64,000 bases of DNA from Actinomadura rifamycini DSM 43936 (lineage in GTDB: Bacteria > Actinomycetota > Actinomycetes > Streptosporangiales > Streptosporangiaceae): contig NZ_AULB01000010.1 in NCBI RefSeq assembly GCF_000425065.1, positions 186,001-250,000 on the forward strand, read 5' to 3'. A program made the position numbers and the translations under genes. The notes below the pieces were generated by a model. The model was not told where the DNA came from, did not search any database, and saw only the letters and a program-made list of their open reading frames with translations. Positions 50,278 through 59,673 of this stretch are shown in pieces (the stretch's first letter is position 1; each line of letters starts with the position of its first letter).

Positions 50278-51468
50278 ATGCGCTCTCGGCAGCCCGGAGG
50301 GGAGCCCTCCCCCAAGACCCTCTCCCGAACGTCTCCCGAACCGCCGCCGGTGTTCGCCGAGCTGTGCCCGGCGCCGCCGAACTGGGAGGTGCCGTGGCCG
50401 CGGATCCGGGACGCGTTCGCGTGGGTGCGCGACATGGCGGGCGTGCCGCAGGACGCCGTCTACCACGGTGAGGGCGACGTCGAGGTGCACACGCGGATGG
50501 CGTGCGAGGCGCTGGCGGACCTGCCGCAGTGGCGGGCGCGCCCGGCGGACGAGCGGGTGCGGCTGTTCGCGACCGTCCTGATGCACGACATCGCCAAGCC
50601 GCACTGCACCCGCACCGAGGACGGCGGGCGCATCACCGCGCGCGGGCACTCGCGGCGCGGCGACCTGATGGTGCGGCGGATCCTGTGGGAGATGGGCGCG
50701 CCGGTCGCGTGGCGCGAGCACGTCGCCGCGCTGATCCGGCACCACCAGGTGCCGTTCTGGGCGCTGGAGCGGCCCGACCTGCAGCGGATCGCGTTCCGGG
50801 TGAGCCTGCTGGCCCGCAACGACGACCTGGTGCTGCTGGCGTCGGCCGACATCCTCGGCCGGATCTGCCCCGACACCGAGGAGCTGCTCGACAACGTCGG
50901 CCTGTACGGGGAGTACTGCGCCGAGCAGGACTGCCTGGACGGGCCGCGCGCTTTCCCGTCCGACCACGCCCGGTTCTGGTACTTCCGCAAGCCCGACCGC
51001 GACCCCGCCTACGCCGCCTACGACGACACGCGGCTGACCGCGACGATCCTGTCGGGGCTGCCGGGCGCCGGCAAGGACACCTGGATCGCGGCGAACCGCC
51101 CGGACGTCCCGGTGGTGAGCCTGGACCGGCTGCGCGCGGAGATGGGCGTCTCCCCCGCCGGCGACCAGCGGGCGGTGGCGGCGGCCGCGCACGAGCTGGC
51201 GCGCGAGCACCTGCGGGCGGGACGGTCGTTCGTGTGGAACGCCACGAACGTGTCGCGGTCGCAGCGCGAGCTGTGCACGGGCCTGGTCGCCGGGTACCGG
51301 GGGCGGGTCGAGGTGGTGGCGCTGGAGGCGCCGCCGGACGTGCTGCGGGACCGCAACCGGGGCCGCGCCGCGCCCGTCCCGGACGCGGTGATCGACCGGC
51401 TCGTCCGCCGGTGGGAGACGCCCGACCCGACCGAGGGGCACCGCGTCGACTGGCTGGGCACGGCCTGA
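50278..51468 (+). CDS. HD-polynucleotide kinase (RNA end-healing type)
   Basis: 396 residues from ATG 50278; tacggt 6 bp upstream looks like a -10 element for a leaderless transcript. Residues about 50-290 are an HD phosphohydrolase: VHTRMACEAL, MHDIAKPHC, RGHSRRGDLM, IRHHQ and ASADILGR supply the His/Asp ligands. Residues about 305-390 are a P-loop kinase (SGLPGAGKDTW, NATNVSRSQR). This HD-then-kinase order is that of bacterial HD-Pnk enzymes, which remove 2',3'-phosphates and phosphorylate 5'-OH RNA ends. The RNA ligase at 46932-47720 is the expected sealing partner. Confidence 0.85.
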   Translation: MRSRQPGGEPSPKTLSRTSPEPPPVFAELCPAPPNWEVPWPRIRDAFAWVRDMAGVPQDAVYHGEGDVEVHTRMACEALADLPQWRARPADERVRLFATVLMHDIAKPHCTRTEDGGRITARGHSRRGDLMVRRILWEMGAPVAWREHVAALIRHHQVPFWALERPDLQRIAFRVSLLARNDDLVLLASADILGRICPDTEELLDNVGLYGEYCAEQDCLDGPRAFPSDHARFWYFRKPDRDPAYAAYDDTRLTATILSGLPGAGKDTWIAANRPDVPVVSLDRLRAEMGVSPAGDQRAVAAAAHELAREHLRAGRSFVWNATNVSRSQRELCTGLVAGYRGRVEVVALEAPPDVLRDRNRGRAAPVPDAVIDRLVRRWETPDPTEGHRVDWLGTA

Positions 51469-51528
51469 TCCGGGACCGTCCCGGGGGTCGCTTTGACAGG
51501 TGATCGCGGCGGGCGGGAAGGTCGTGCC

Positions 51529-52332
51529 GTGAACGATGCCGCAGGTGACGGGAACGAACACGGAACCGGACCCGACGGGACGGGCCGGGTCGCGCTGGTG
51601 ACCGGGGCCGGTTCGGGGATCGGCGCGGCGGTCGCGGCCGCGCTGCTGGACGCGGGATGGCGCGTCGCGCTGGCGGGGCGGCGCCCCGACCGGCTGGAGG
51701 AGGCGGCGCGGCGGTCCCGGGCCGCGGACGGCCGCGCGCTGGCCGTCGCCGCCGACGTCGCCGACCCCGCGTCGGTCGAGGCGCTGTTCGGGGCGGTCGC
51801 CGACCGGTGGGGGCGGCTGGACCTGCTGTTCAACAACGCCGGGGTGTTCGGGGCGCCCGCGCCGGTCGAGGACTTCGGGCTCGAGGAGTGGCGCCGCGTC
51901 GTCGACACCAACCTGACGGGCGCGTTCCTGTGCGCGCGGGCGGCGTTCCGGGCGATGAAGGAGCAGGACCCGCGGGGCGGGCGCATCATCAACAACGGGT
52001 CGCTGGCGGCGCACACGCCGCGGCCCCGGTCGGTGGCCTACACCGCCAGCAAGCACGCGGTGACGGGGCTGACCAAGTCGCTGTCGCTGGAGGGGCGCCC
52101 GTACGGAATCGCGTGCGGGCAGATCGACGTGGGCAACGCGGCGACGGAGATGACGGGCGGGTTCGCGTCCGGGGCGCTGCAGGCGGACGGGTCGGTGCGC
52201 GCGGAGCCGGTGATGGACGCCGCGCACGTCGCGCGGGCCGTCCTGTACATGGCGGGGCTGCCGCCGGAGGCGAACGTGCAGTTCATGACGGTGATGGCGA
52301 CGACGATGCCGTCGTTCGTGGGCCGCGGCTGA
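51529..52332 (+). CDS. Short-chain dehydrogenase/reductase
   Basis: 267 residues from GTG 51529, after gggaagg. Cofactor motif [12 protein letters not shown] (FNNAGVFG), catalytic Ser (NNGSLAAH) and Tyr-x-x-x-Lys (YTASK) are present, with a classical C-terminal segment ([20 protein letters not shown]). A general NAD(P)-dependent oxidoreductase of unknown substrate. Monocistronic by position, 60 bp after the HD-Pnk gene on the same strand. Confidence 0.92.
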   Translation: MNDAAGDGNEHGTGPDGTGRVALVTGAGSGIGAAVAAALLDAGWRVALAGRRPDRLEEAARRSRAADGRALAVAADVADPASVEALFGAVADRWGRLDLLFNNAGVFGAPAPVEDFGLEEWRRVVDTNLTGAFLCARAAFRAMKEQDPRGGRIINNGSLAAHTPRPRSVAYTASKHAVTGLTKSLSLEGRPYGIACGQIDVGNAATEMTGGFASGALQADGSVRAEPVMDAAHVARAVLYMAGLPPEANVQFMTVMATTMPSFVGRG

Positions 52333-52515
52333 CGCCGTCCCGGTCATCCCCCTTCGCGCCGGGTGGTGCGGTAAAGAACCGTTCTGCGGCGCCGCCATGC
52401 GGGGTCGATCGGGTGCGGGGCCCGCGCCCCGGGCGGGCCGACGTTTAGGTCCGGGGCAGGGGGAACGCCTCTACCGCGCTTCGTAACCACTGGACGCGGG
52501 AGGGAGCCGGAAGCG

Positions 52516-53013
52516 ATGACGATCATGCGGCCGGCACAGGACGGCAGAGGCGGCGCGGCCGGCGCCGCCATTCACGGGGACGGGCAGGCGGCCGGTAACG
52601 CGGCAGCCGGGCGGGTGGAGACCGGGCGGCACGAGCCGGGCACCGGCGAGCTCGTCCGGCAGGCGACCCAGCAGGTCTCGGACCTGATGCGCGCGGAGCT
52701 GCGCCTGGCCGTCGCCGAACTGAAGGACAAGGGCAGGCACGCCGGGACGGGCGCCGGGCTGTTCGGCGGCGCCGGCCTGGTCGCCCTGTACGGGCTCGGG
52801 GCGCTGCTGGCGGCGGCGATCGCGGCGATCGCGCTGGTGCTGCCGGTGTGGGCGGCGGCGCTGATCATGGGCGGTGCGCTGCTGCTGGTCGCCGGGGTGC
52901 TCGCGCTGATGGGGCGCGGCCAGACCCGGCGCGCGACGCCCGCCATGCCCGAGCGGGCGGCCGAGGAAGCGCGGCAGACCGTCACGGAACTGAAGGAGAG
53001 GGCGCACCGATGA
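52516..53013 (+). CDS. Actinobacterial holin-X family membrane protein
   Basis: 165 residues. A Gly-rich N-terminus leads to an amphipathic segment (ELVRQATQQVSDLMRAELRL) and two adjacent transmembrane helices (about 80-103 and 110-132) with a charged tail, the pattern of Pfam holin-X proteins. These are chromosomal envelope proteins and not phage holins. gggagg-type ribosome site before ATG. The stop overlaps the DUF3618 start (ATGA), and the YihY gene follows, a common actinobacterial trio. Confidence 0.85.
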   Translation: MTIMRPAQDGRGGAAGAAIHGDGQAAGNAAAGRVETGRHEPGTGELVRQATQQVSDLMRAELRLAVAELKDKGRHAGTGAGLFGGAGLVALYGLGALLAAAIAAIALVLPVWAAALIMGGALLLVAGVLALMGRGQTRRATPAMPERAAEEARQTVTELKERAHR

Positions 53014-53489
53014 GCAGGCACGGCGCCGTTGCCGGCACCGAGGAGCTGCGGCAGGAGGTCGACCGGGCCCGCCACGACCTCGGCGAGACCGTGGAGGCGC
53101 TGGCGGCCAAGGCCGATGTGAAGGCGATGGCGCGCGAGCGCGTCGACCAGGCCCGGACCCGCGCGATGGACGCGGTGGGGTCGGCGCGGCAGGCGGCGTC
53201 CTCGCGGGCGTCGTCGGCGCGGGCGGCCGCGGCGTCGCCGCAGGGCGCGGCGCGGGCGCGGCAGGGCGGCGCGGCGGTGGGCGCCGCGGGGGCCGCGGCG
53301 GCGCTGCTGACGGTGTGGCTGAGGCGGCGCCGCGCGCCCGCGGTGCGGGTGCTGACGCGGCGTACGCAGCGGGCCCCGGTCAAGGTGCGGCGGACGGGCG
53401 CTGGCCGGACGAACTGGACGCCGGTGGCGCGCCTCACCGGGGCGCGGCGGAGCCGTTCGCGCACGCCGTCGGCCTGGACGCGCCGCTGA
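53010..53489 (+). CDS. DUF3618 family protein
   Basis: 159 residues. The N-terminal helix (EELRQEVDRARHDLGETVEA, LAAKADVK) is the DUF3618 signature; an Ala/Arg-rich linker and one transmembrane helix (about 90-108) follow, then a basic Arg/Thr-rich tail. Function unknown; the family accompanies holin-X genes in stress-related envelope operons. Coupled to the preceding gene by a 4-bp overlap. Confidence 0.82.
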   Translation: MSRHGAVAGTEELRQEVDRARHDLGETVEALAAKADVKAMARERVDQARTRAMDAVGSARQAASSRASSARAAAASPQGAARARQGGAAVGAAGAAAALLTVWLRRRRAPAVRVLTRRTQRAPVKVRRTGAGRTNWTPVARLTGARRSRSRTPSAWTRR

Positions 53490-53490
53490 G

Positions 53491-54486
53491 ATGCCCGGCG
53501 CGCGCGGCCGTCCCGGCGGGCTCACCGACATGCCCGCGTCGGGCTGGCGCGGGGCGGTCAAGCGGACGTTCGGCGAGTTCAAGAACGACAACCTGCAGGA
53601 CTACGCGGCGGCGCTCACCTACTACGCGGTGCTGTCGATCTTCCCGGGGCTGCTGGTGGTGGTGTCGGTCGTCGGGCTGGCGGGCCGGTCGACCACCGAC
53701 GACCTGATCGCCGAGCTGGGCGGGATGGCGCCCGGCGCGGTGAAGGACCTGCTGATCGGCGCGGTCCGGCAGCTGCAGGGCTCCGGGGGCGCCGGGATCG
53801 CCGCGGCCGCGGGCCTGGCGGGCGCGGTGTGGTCGGCGTCGGGGTACGTCGGGGCGTTCATGCGGGCGTCCAACGTCGTCTACGACGTGCCGGAGGGGCG
53901 CCCGTTCTGGAAGATGGTGCCGCTGCGGCTCGGGATCACGGTGCTGACGCTGGCGGTGCTGGCGGCGTCGGCGATCGCGGTGGTGGTGTCGGGGCCGCTG
54001 GCGCGCGAGGTCGGGGACCTGCTGGGGCTGGGGTCGGCGGCGGTGACGGCGTGGCAGATCGCCAAGTGGCCGGTGCTGCTGGTGGTGATCAGCCTGCTGT
54101 TCTCGCTGCTGTACTGGGCGGCGCCGAACGTGCGCCGCAGGTTCCGGTGGGTGACGCCGGGCGGTGCGGTGGCGGTGCTGGTGTGGCTGGCGGCGTCGGG
54201 TCTGTTCGCCCTGTACGTGGCGGGCTTTTCCAGCTACAACAAGACCTACGGCAGCCTCGCCGGTGTGATCGTGTTCCTGGTGTGGCTGTGGATCAGCAAT
54301 CTGGCGATCCTGCTGGGCGCGGAGCTGAACGCCGAGCTGGAGCGGGGCCGGGCCATCCAGGCCGGGGCGTCCGCCGGGGAGGAGCCCTACGTGGAGTTCC
54401 GCGACACGCGCGCGTTCGGTGAGCAGGAGCGGCGCGGGCCGCCGGGAGGCGGGCGGCGGGCACGACCGGGGCCCGGACCGTCCTGA
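53491..54486 (+). CDS. YihY/BrkB family inner membrane protein
   Basis: 331 residues with six transmembrane helices. Family blocks are clear: FKNDNLQDYAAALTYYAVLS, VWSASGYVGAFMRASN, YWAAPNVRRRFRWVTPGG, AVLVWLAASGLFALYV and VIVFLVWLWISNLAILLGAE. Once called RNase BN, the family is now regarded as membrane proteins of uncertain transport or envelope function. The ATG follows the DUF3618 stop by one base, so it is in the same operon. Confidence 0.92.
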   Translation: MPGARGRPGGLTDMPASGWRGAVKRTFGEFKNDNLQDYAAALTYYAVLSIFPGLLVVVSVVGLAGRSTTDDLIAELGGMAPGAVKDLLIGAVRQLQGSGGAGIAAAAGLAGAVWSASGYVGAFMRASNVVYDVPEGRPFWKMVPLRLGITVLTLAVLAASAIAVVVSGPLAREVGDLLGLGSAAVTAWQIAKWPVLLVVISLLFSLLYWAAPNVRRRFRWVTPGGAVAVLVWLAASGLFALYVAGFSSYNKTYGSLAGVIVFLVWLWISNLAILLGAELNAELERGRAIQAGASAGEEPYVEFRDTRAFGEQERRGPPGGGRRARPGPGPS

Positions 54487-54541
54487 CTCGACCGTGTGAA
54501 ACGGGTCGCCCGACCCCTAACCCCCTGATTAGGATCTTTGC

Positions 54542-55117
54542 GTGCTGCGTCCCGCTTACCCCATCGAGACCGAGCGACTCACCCTGCGGCCCTTCCGCGA
54601 GGACGATCTGGAAGGGCTGTACGCGTACCAGTCGCTGCCCGAGGTGGCGCGCTTCCTGTACTGGGAGCCGCGGAACCTGGAGGAGTCCAGGTCGTTTCTG
54701 AAGGAGAAGATGACGGCGGCCACGGTCGAGCGGGAGGGCGACTGGCTGGTGCTGGCGGTGGTGCTGCGGGAGACGGGCGCCCTGATGGGCGAGGTCAACC
54801 TGCAGTGGCGCAGCCGGGAGCACCGGCAGGGCGAGATCGGCTACATCTTCAACCCGGCGTTCCACGGGCAGGGGTTCGCGACGGAGGCGGCCGAGGTGGT
54901 GCTGCGGCTGGGGTTCGAGGGGCTGGACCTGCACCGGGTCGTGGGCCGGCTGGACGGCCGCAACGCCGCGTCGGCGCGGGTGCTGGAGCGGCTGGGGATG
55001 CGGCGCGAGGCGCGCCTGGTGCAGAACGAGATGGTCAAGGGCGAGTGGACCGACGAGGTCGTGTACGCGATGCTGCGGGAGGAGTGGGAGCGCCGCGCCC
55101 CCCTCACCGGCGGCTGA
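54542..55117 (+). CDS. GNAT acetyltransferase (RimJ/RimL type)
   Basis: 191 residues from GTG 54542. There is no ribosome site, but taggat at 54530-54535 fits a -10 element, so translation is probably leaderless. RimJ/RimL features: TERLTLRPFREDDLEGL, acetyl-CoA-binding region GYIFNPAFHGQGFATEAAEV and the final LDGRNAASARVLERLGMRRE. Acts on a protein N-terminus or small amine; the substrate is unknown. It lies 55 bp after the YihY gene. Confidence 0.92.
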   Translation: MLRPAYPIETERLTLRPFREDDLEGLYAYQSLPEVARFLYWEPRNLEESRSFLKEKMTAATVEREGDWLVLAVVLRETGALMGEVNLQWRSREHRQGEIGYIFNPAFHGQGFATEAAEVVLRLGFEGLDLHRVVGRLDGRNAASARVLERLGMRREARLVQNEMVKGEWTDEVVYAMLREEWERRAPLTGG

Positions 55118-55174
55118 TCCCCCGCCCGGCCCCCGTCTTGGCGGCCGTCTTGGCGGCCGTCCCGCGCGGGGCGG

Positions 55175-56137
55175 TCAGGGTCGGCGTCCGGCCTGCTCGT
55201 CCAGGAGGCGGGCGAGGTCGCGGACGTGGCCGCGCAGCGCGTCGGGGCGGCGGACGACGAACGGCGCGCCGAGCCCGGCGAGCATCCGCGCGGCGCCGTC
55301 GAGGCGTTCGGCGCGGGCGGTGAGCACGACGGCGCCGTCGCGTCCGGTGAGCGTGGCGACCGACGGCGGGAACGCGCGGCGCGCCTCGGCGAGCGTCGTC
55401 TCCAGCACCGCCTCGATCTCGTGGGCGTAGGGGACGGCGGCCAGGGATCGGGTGACGTGCGCGACCGGGTCGACGTCGCCGGGCGGTTCGAACCGTTCGG
55501 GGCGCGGTTCGGCGGACGCGACGCGGTCGACGCGGAAGGTGCGGGTCTGGCCGCTGCGGTGGTCGTGCCCGGTGACGTACCAGCGTCCGGAGTGGAACAC
55601 CAGCCCGTAGGGGTCGAGGTCGCGTTCGGTGTCCTCGCCGCGCCAGGACCGGTAGCGCAGGCGGACGCGGCGCCGCTGCCGGGCGGCGCCGGCGAGGGCC
55701 AGGACGGCGCCGGTGTCGGGGGCGTCGGCGTCGCGGGCGGCGAAGGTGAACCCGAGGGTGTCGCGGAGGGCCTGGACGCGGTCGCGCAGCGCGGCGGGCA
55801 GGACGCGCTGCACTTTGGCGAGGGCGCTCTCGGTGGCGTGGCCGGGCAGCCCGAGGCGGCGCCCGGCGAGCAGGCCGAGGACGACGGCGGCGGCCTCGTT
55901 GTCGGTGAGCATCAGCGGCGGCAGCTTGTATCCGGGCATGAGCCGGTAGCCGCCGTGGCGGCCGCGTTCGGCGGTGACGGGGACACCGAGTTCGCCGAGC
56001 CGGGCCGCGTAGCGGCGGACGGTGCGCTCGTCCACGCCGAGGCGGCGGGCGAGGTCGCGGCCGCCGAGGCGGTGGTGTGCCTGCAGCAGTTCGAGCATGG
56101 CCAGCAGGCGGGTCGTCGGGTGTTCGGGGTGTGACAC
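55175..56137 (-). CDS. WYL-domain transcriptional regulator (DeoR-like HTH)
   Basis: 320 residues. An N-terminal winged helix (RLLAMLELLQAHHRLGGRDL, RLGVDERTVRRYAARLGELG, GGYRLMPGYKLPPL) is followed by a WYL domain (YRSWRGEDTERDLDPYGLVF, GRWYVTGHDHRSGQTRTFRV) and a C-terminal extension. WYL regulators respond to nucleic acids or small ligands. It is divergent, 80 bp, from the alpha/beta hydrolase gene, which may be its target. Confidence 0.93.
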   Translation of the reverse strand: MSHPEHPTTRLLAMLELLQAHHRLGGRDLARRLGVDERTVRRYAARLGELGVPVTAERGRHGGYRLMPGYKLPPLMLTDNEAAAVVLGLLAGRRLGLPGHATESALAKVQRVLPAALRDRVQALRDTLGFTFAARDADAPDTGAVLALAGAARQRRRVRLRYRSWRGEDTERDLDPYGLVFHSGRWYVTGHDHRSGQTRTFRVDRVASAEPRPERFEPPGDVDPVAHVTRSLAAVPYAHEIEAVLETTLAEARRAFPPSVATLTGRDGAVVLTARAERLDGAARMLAGLGAPFVVRRPDALRGHVRDLARLLDEQAGRRP

Positions 56138-56217
56138 GGGCCACTCACGTCATCCGGGCGGGGTCTGTCCGGTATTCACCGTAGCGTGTGCCGTACCGAC
56201 GAGGGAGGGGGCCGGAT

Positions 56218-57045
56218 ATGGCGACGTTCGTGCTGGTGCCGGGGTTCTGGCTGGGCGCGTGGGCGTGGGACGAGGTCGCGGCGGAGCTGCGCGCGGCGGG
56301 CCACGAGGCGGTGCCGGTGACGCTGACGGGCCTGGCGGAGCGCGCGGGCGAGGCGGCGCCGGAGGTGGGCGTGGACACCCACGTCGCCGACGTCGTCGCG
56401 GCGGTCGAGGGCGCGGCGCGGGAAGCGGCCGAGCGGGGCGGCGGGGGGCGGGTGGTGCTGGTGGCGCACAGCGGCGGCGCGATGGCGGTGACGGGCGCGG
56501 CGGACCGGGTCCCCGAGCGGGTCGCGCGGATCGTCTACGTCGACACCGGGCCGATGCCGTCGGGGATGGCGAACATCGACTTCCACGAGCCGGGGGCCCG
56601 CGCGGAGCTGGAGCGGCGGGCGGCCGAGGACGGCGGGGGGTGGCTGCTGCCGGTGCCGCCGTTCGCGCCGGGCGGGGGTTCCGGCGAGGGCGCGGGTGAT
56701 CTGGCGGGGCTGTCGGAGGGGCATCTGGCGGCGTTGCGCGAGCGCGGCACGCCGCAGCCGTTCGGGACGGTGACGCAGCCGCTGGAGCGTCCCGATCCGC
56801 CGCCGGAGACGCCGCGGACGCTGATCGCGACGTCGATCCCGCTGGAGGCGGTGCGGGCGATGGCCGAGGGCGGCCATCCGGTGTTCGCGGCGATGGCGGG
56901 GCCGGGGTGGACGCACCGGTCGCTGCCGACGGGGCACTGGCCGATGTTCTCGCGGCCGCGGGAGCTGGCGGCGCTCCTCGCGGCGGACGCGCCGGACGCC
57001 CCGGACGCGCCGGACGCGTCCGGGGAGGCGGTCAGGGGGCGGTGA
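56218..57045 (+). CDS. Alpha/beta hydrolase (salicylate esterase/methylesterase-like)
   Basis: 275 residues from ATG 56218, after gagggaggggg. Opening FVLVPGFWLGAWAWDEV, nucleophile elbow AHSGGA and a late GHWPMFSRP histidine match the small esterase family with plant-type methylesterase homologues. The C-terminus carries a short PDAPDAPDA repeat encoded by gcgccggac units. The last 14 bp overlap the end of the convergent P450 gene. Possibly controlled by the divergent WYL regulator. Confidence 0.85.
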   Translation: MATFVLVPGFWLGAWAWDEVAAELRAAGHEAVPVTLTGLAERAGEAAPEVGVDTHVADVVAAVEGAAREAAERGGGGRVVLVAHSGGAMAVTGAADRVPERVARIVYVDTGPMPSGMANIDFHEPGARAELERRAAEDGGGWLLPVPPFAPGGGSGEGAGDLAGLSEGHLAALRERGTPQPFGTVTQPLERPDPPPETPRTLIATSIPLEAVRAMAEGGHPVFAAMAGPGWTHRSLPTGHWPMFSRPRELAALLAADAPDAPDAPDASGEAVRGR

Positions 57046-58357
57046 AGGTGCAGGGCAGCCGCTTGTAGCCGTTGATGAGGCTGGACATCAGCCGGTCGGG
57101 CTCCCCGGCGGCGCGCAGGTCGGGGAGCCGGGTGAACAGCTCGCGGAACATCACGGTGATCTCGCGGCGGGCGAGGTTGGCGCCGAGGCAGAAGTGGGGT
57201 CCCGGTCCCCCGAAGCCGACGTGCGGGTTCGGGGAGCGGGTGATGTCGAAGACGTCGGGGTCGGTGAAGACGGTCTCGTCGCGGTTGGCCGAGTTGTAGA
57301 ACAGCATGACCTTGTCGCCCGCGCGGAAGGCGTGGCCGTTCATCTCGTGGTCGCGGGTGAGGTTGCGGCGGAAGCAGATGACGGGCGTGGAGTAGCGGAC
57401 GATCTCCTCGACGGCGCCGCCGATGCGGCCGTCGAAGTCCTCGAGCAGCAGGTCGCGCTGGGCGGGGTTGTCGGTGAGCAGTTCCAGGCCGTGCGCGATG
57501 GCGGTGCGGGTGGTCTCGTTGCCGGCGACGACGAGCAGCAGGAAGAAGGTGCCGAACTCGCGGGTGGTGAGCTTCTCGCCGTCGATGTTGGCGTTGACGA
57601 GGGCGGAGGTGAGGTCGCCGGTGGGCTCGGCGGCGCGTTCGCGGCCGAGGCGGGCGGCGAGGCGGTGCAGGTCGCGGCCGGCGAGGGCGACCTTGGCCAG
57701 GCCGAGGCCGGTGCGCAGGCGCCCCATGTCGGGGGTGATGCCGGTGTACTCGGGGTCGGAGTTGCCGAGCACGATGTTGGTCAGCCGCACGACCCGCGGG
57801 TGCAGCTCGTCGGGGATGCCGAGCATGTCGCAGATGACCTCGACGGGGAGGCGGACGGCGGCGTGCGCGACGAAGTCGAGGGGTTCGTCGGCGGGGCGGG
57901 ACGCGCGGGCGGCGATGAGCTCGTCGACGATGCGGGCGGCGCGGGCGGCGATGTCGTCCTCGGTCTTGGCGAGCATCCGGGGGCTGAACGCGCGCGACAC
58001 CACCCGGCGGATCTTGGCGTGCCGCGGGTCGTCCATGTTGATCATGGAGTTGACGTAGCGGTCGAGGAAGCCGGGCGAGTCGATGACGGTGGTGGCGTTC
58101 GGCTCGCTGGAGAAGACCTGCGGGTTGCGGGACGCCTCGGTGACGTCGGCGTGGGTGACCAGTGCCCAGTATCCGGCGCCGCGGCCGGTGAACGGGACGG
58201 GCGGGTCGGCGAAGAACGCGGGGGCGCCGCGGGCGCGCAGCGCGGCGAACGCGGCGGCGCGCTCGTCCAGGGGGCGGCCCCAGAAGCGCAGGTCGCTCAG
58301 GTCGATGTCGCGGGGGTCGATCTCGCCGATCGTCCCGCCGTCCTGCCGGGTGGTCAT
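57032..58357 (-). CDS. Cytochrome P450
   Basis: 441 residues from ATG 58357, with ggaggac upstream. I-helix AGNETTR, K-helix EEIVR, and haem loop FGGPGPHFCLGANLARR with ligand Cys390. The HaKIRRVVSRAF segment and AGNETT style resemble the CYP125/CYP142/CYP124 range of actinobacterial sterol or lipid hydroxylases, but subfamily assignment needs comparison. No ferredoxin or reductase gene is adjacent. An AT-rich agtaatcgcttgctta (58396-58411) lies upstream and may be a half-operator. Confidence 0.93.
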   Translation of the reverse strand: MTTRQDGGTIGEIDPRDIDLSDLRFWGRPLDERAAAFAALRARGAPAFFADPPVPFTGRGAGYWALVTHADVTEASRNPQVFSSEPNATTVIDSPGFLDRYVNSMINMDDPRHAKIRRVVSRAFSPRMLAKTEDDIAARAARIVDELIAARASRPADEPLDFVAHAAVRLPVEVICDMLGIPDELHPRVVRLTNIVLGNSDPEYTGITPDMGRLRTGLGLAKVALAGRDLHRLAARLGRERAAEPTGDLTSALVNANIDGEKLTTREFGTFFLLLVVAGNETTRTAIAHGLELLTDNPAQRDLLLEDFDGRIGGAVEEIVRYSTPVICFRRNLTRDHEMNGHAFRAGDKVMLFYNSANRDETVFTDPDVFDITRSPNPHVGFGGPGPHFCLGANLARREITVMFRELFTRLPDLRAAGEPDRLMSSLINGYKRLPCTFTAP

Positions 58358-58638
58358 CGCCGCGTCCTCCTCGCCGGATCCGCCCCCCATGCTCGAGTAA
58401 TCGCTTGCTTACGGTCAATACGGGCGGCTGTGACCCACGCCACGCACCGCCGACGCGCCCCCGCAGGCCCCGGCGCGCTTATCACGGCACCGCCGGCACC
58501 GGGAAGGACTCACTTCTCAACAGTGCTCCGCCGGTTTCTTATTACGGCGCCTTGTAGATCATTTAGCGGGAGGCGAGGACACTCGGCGGGAGCCGCGCGG
58601 CCCGTCCGGGGGCGGCGCCCAGTGCGCGAGGTGAGTCG

Positions 58639-59673
58639 ATGACGCCGTCCGTCCCCAGCCAGTCACGCCCGGCCCGCGGGAGCCGCCCGGCGACGTCCGG
58701 CGCCCTCGTCGCGGTCCTCGTGGTGGGGGGCGGCGTGGGGATCGGCGCGGGCACCGCGGGCGCCGACGGCCCCGTCCGCGCCGACACCGGCGCGCGGATC
58801 GTCGCCGAGACCGGCCTGGACGGCAACGACGTCGACATCACCATCGACTCCCCCTCGCTGGGCAAGCGCGTCAAGGCCCGCGTGCTGCTGCCGGAGAACT
58901 GGACCCGCGGCGCCGCCCGGACCTGGCCGGTGCTCTACGCGTTCCACGGCGGGCAGGACGACTACACCTCCTGGGCCCGCAACACCGACATCGAGGCGTG
59001 GGCCCGCGCCTACGACGTCATCGTGGTCATGCCGGAAGGCGAGGACGGCTCCTACGCCGACTGGTACAACTACGGCAAGGGCGCCACCCCCAAGTGGGAG
59101 ACGTTCCACACCGCCGAGGTCCGGCAGCTGATCGAGCGGAACTACCGCGGGGGCGCGCGCCGCGCCGCGATCGGCAACTCCTCCGGCGGCGCGGGCGCGG
59201 TGTCCTACGCCGCCCGCCACCCGGGGCTGTTCGGCTACGTGGCGTCGCTGAGCGGCGTGCTGTCGATGCGGCAGCCGGGCATCCCGGCGATGCTGATGTT
59301 CCTCAACGCCGGCAACGGTCAGGACCCGTTCGCGATCTGGGGCATCCCGTGGGCCGACGACGCCAACTGGAAGGCCCACGACCCGCACACCCTCGCGCCG
59401 AAGCTGCGCGGCACCGGCCTGTTCTTCTCCGCCGGGACCACGGGCCGTCCCGGACCGGGCGACCCGAACGTGGCGCCGTGGGACATCGGCCTGCTGAGCG
59501 AGATCGTGATCGGCGCCAACAACAAGGAGTTCAAGAAGCGCCTCGACGAGCTGAACATCCCCTACACCGCGCACATCTACGGCGACGGGCGCCACAACTG
59601 GCCGGCGTGGGTGCGGGAGAGCAAGTTCGTGTGGCCGACGCTGATGAACTCGATCGGCGCCGCCCGCCTCTGA
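58639..59673 (+). CDS. Secreted esterase, antigen 85/esterase D-like
   Basis: 344 residues with an N-terminal signal or anchor (about 18-42). The mature enzyme resembles the putative esterase family that includes mycolyltransferases: VLLPENWTRGAARTWPVLYA, GGQDDYTSWA, VMPEGEDGSYADWYN, nucleophile Ser181 in GNSSGG and a C-terminal GRHNWPAW histidine. In a non-mycolate actinobacterium an extracellular esterase or acyltransferase is more likely. Preceded by a 281-bp gap. Confidence 0.9.
   Translation: MTPSVPSQSRPARGSRPATSGALVAVLVVGGGVGIGAGTAGADGPVRADTGARIVAETGLDGNDVDITIDSPSLGKRVKARVLLPENWTRGAARTWPVLYAFHGGQDDYTSWARNTDIEAWARAYDVIVVMPEGEDGSYADWYNYGKGATPKWETFHTAEVRQLIERNYRGGARRAAIGNSSGGAGAVSYAARHPGLFGYVASLSGVLSMRQPGIPAMLMFLNAGNGQDPFAIWGIPWADDANWKAHDPHTLAPKLRGTGLFFSAGTTGRPGPGDPNVAPWDIGLLSEIVIGANNKEFKKRLDELNIPYTAHIYGDGRHNWPAWVRESKFVWPTLMNSIGAARL

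Noticed and set aside
52516..53013. Phage holin
   Set aside because: Holin-X proteins are widespread chromosomal envelope proteins and no other phage gene is near.
58396..58411. agtaatcgcttgctta upstream of the P450 gene as a KstR/FadR-like operator
   Set aside because: Only one half is palindromic and no TetR gene is adjacent, so it is noted only as a possible half-site.
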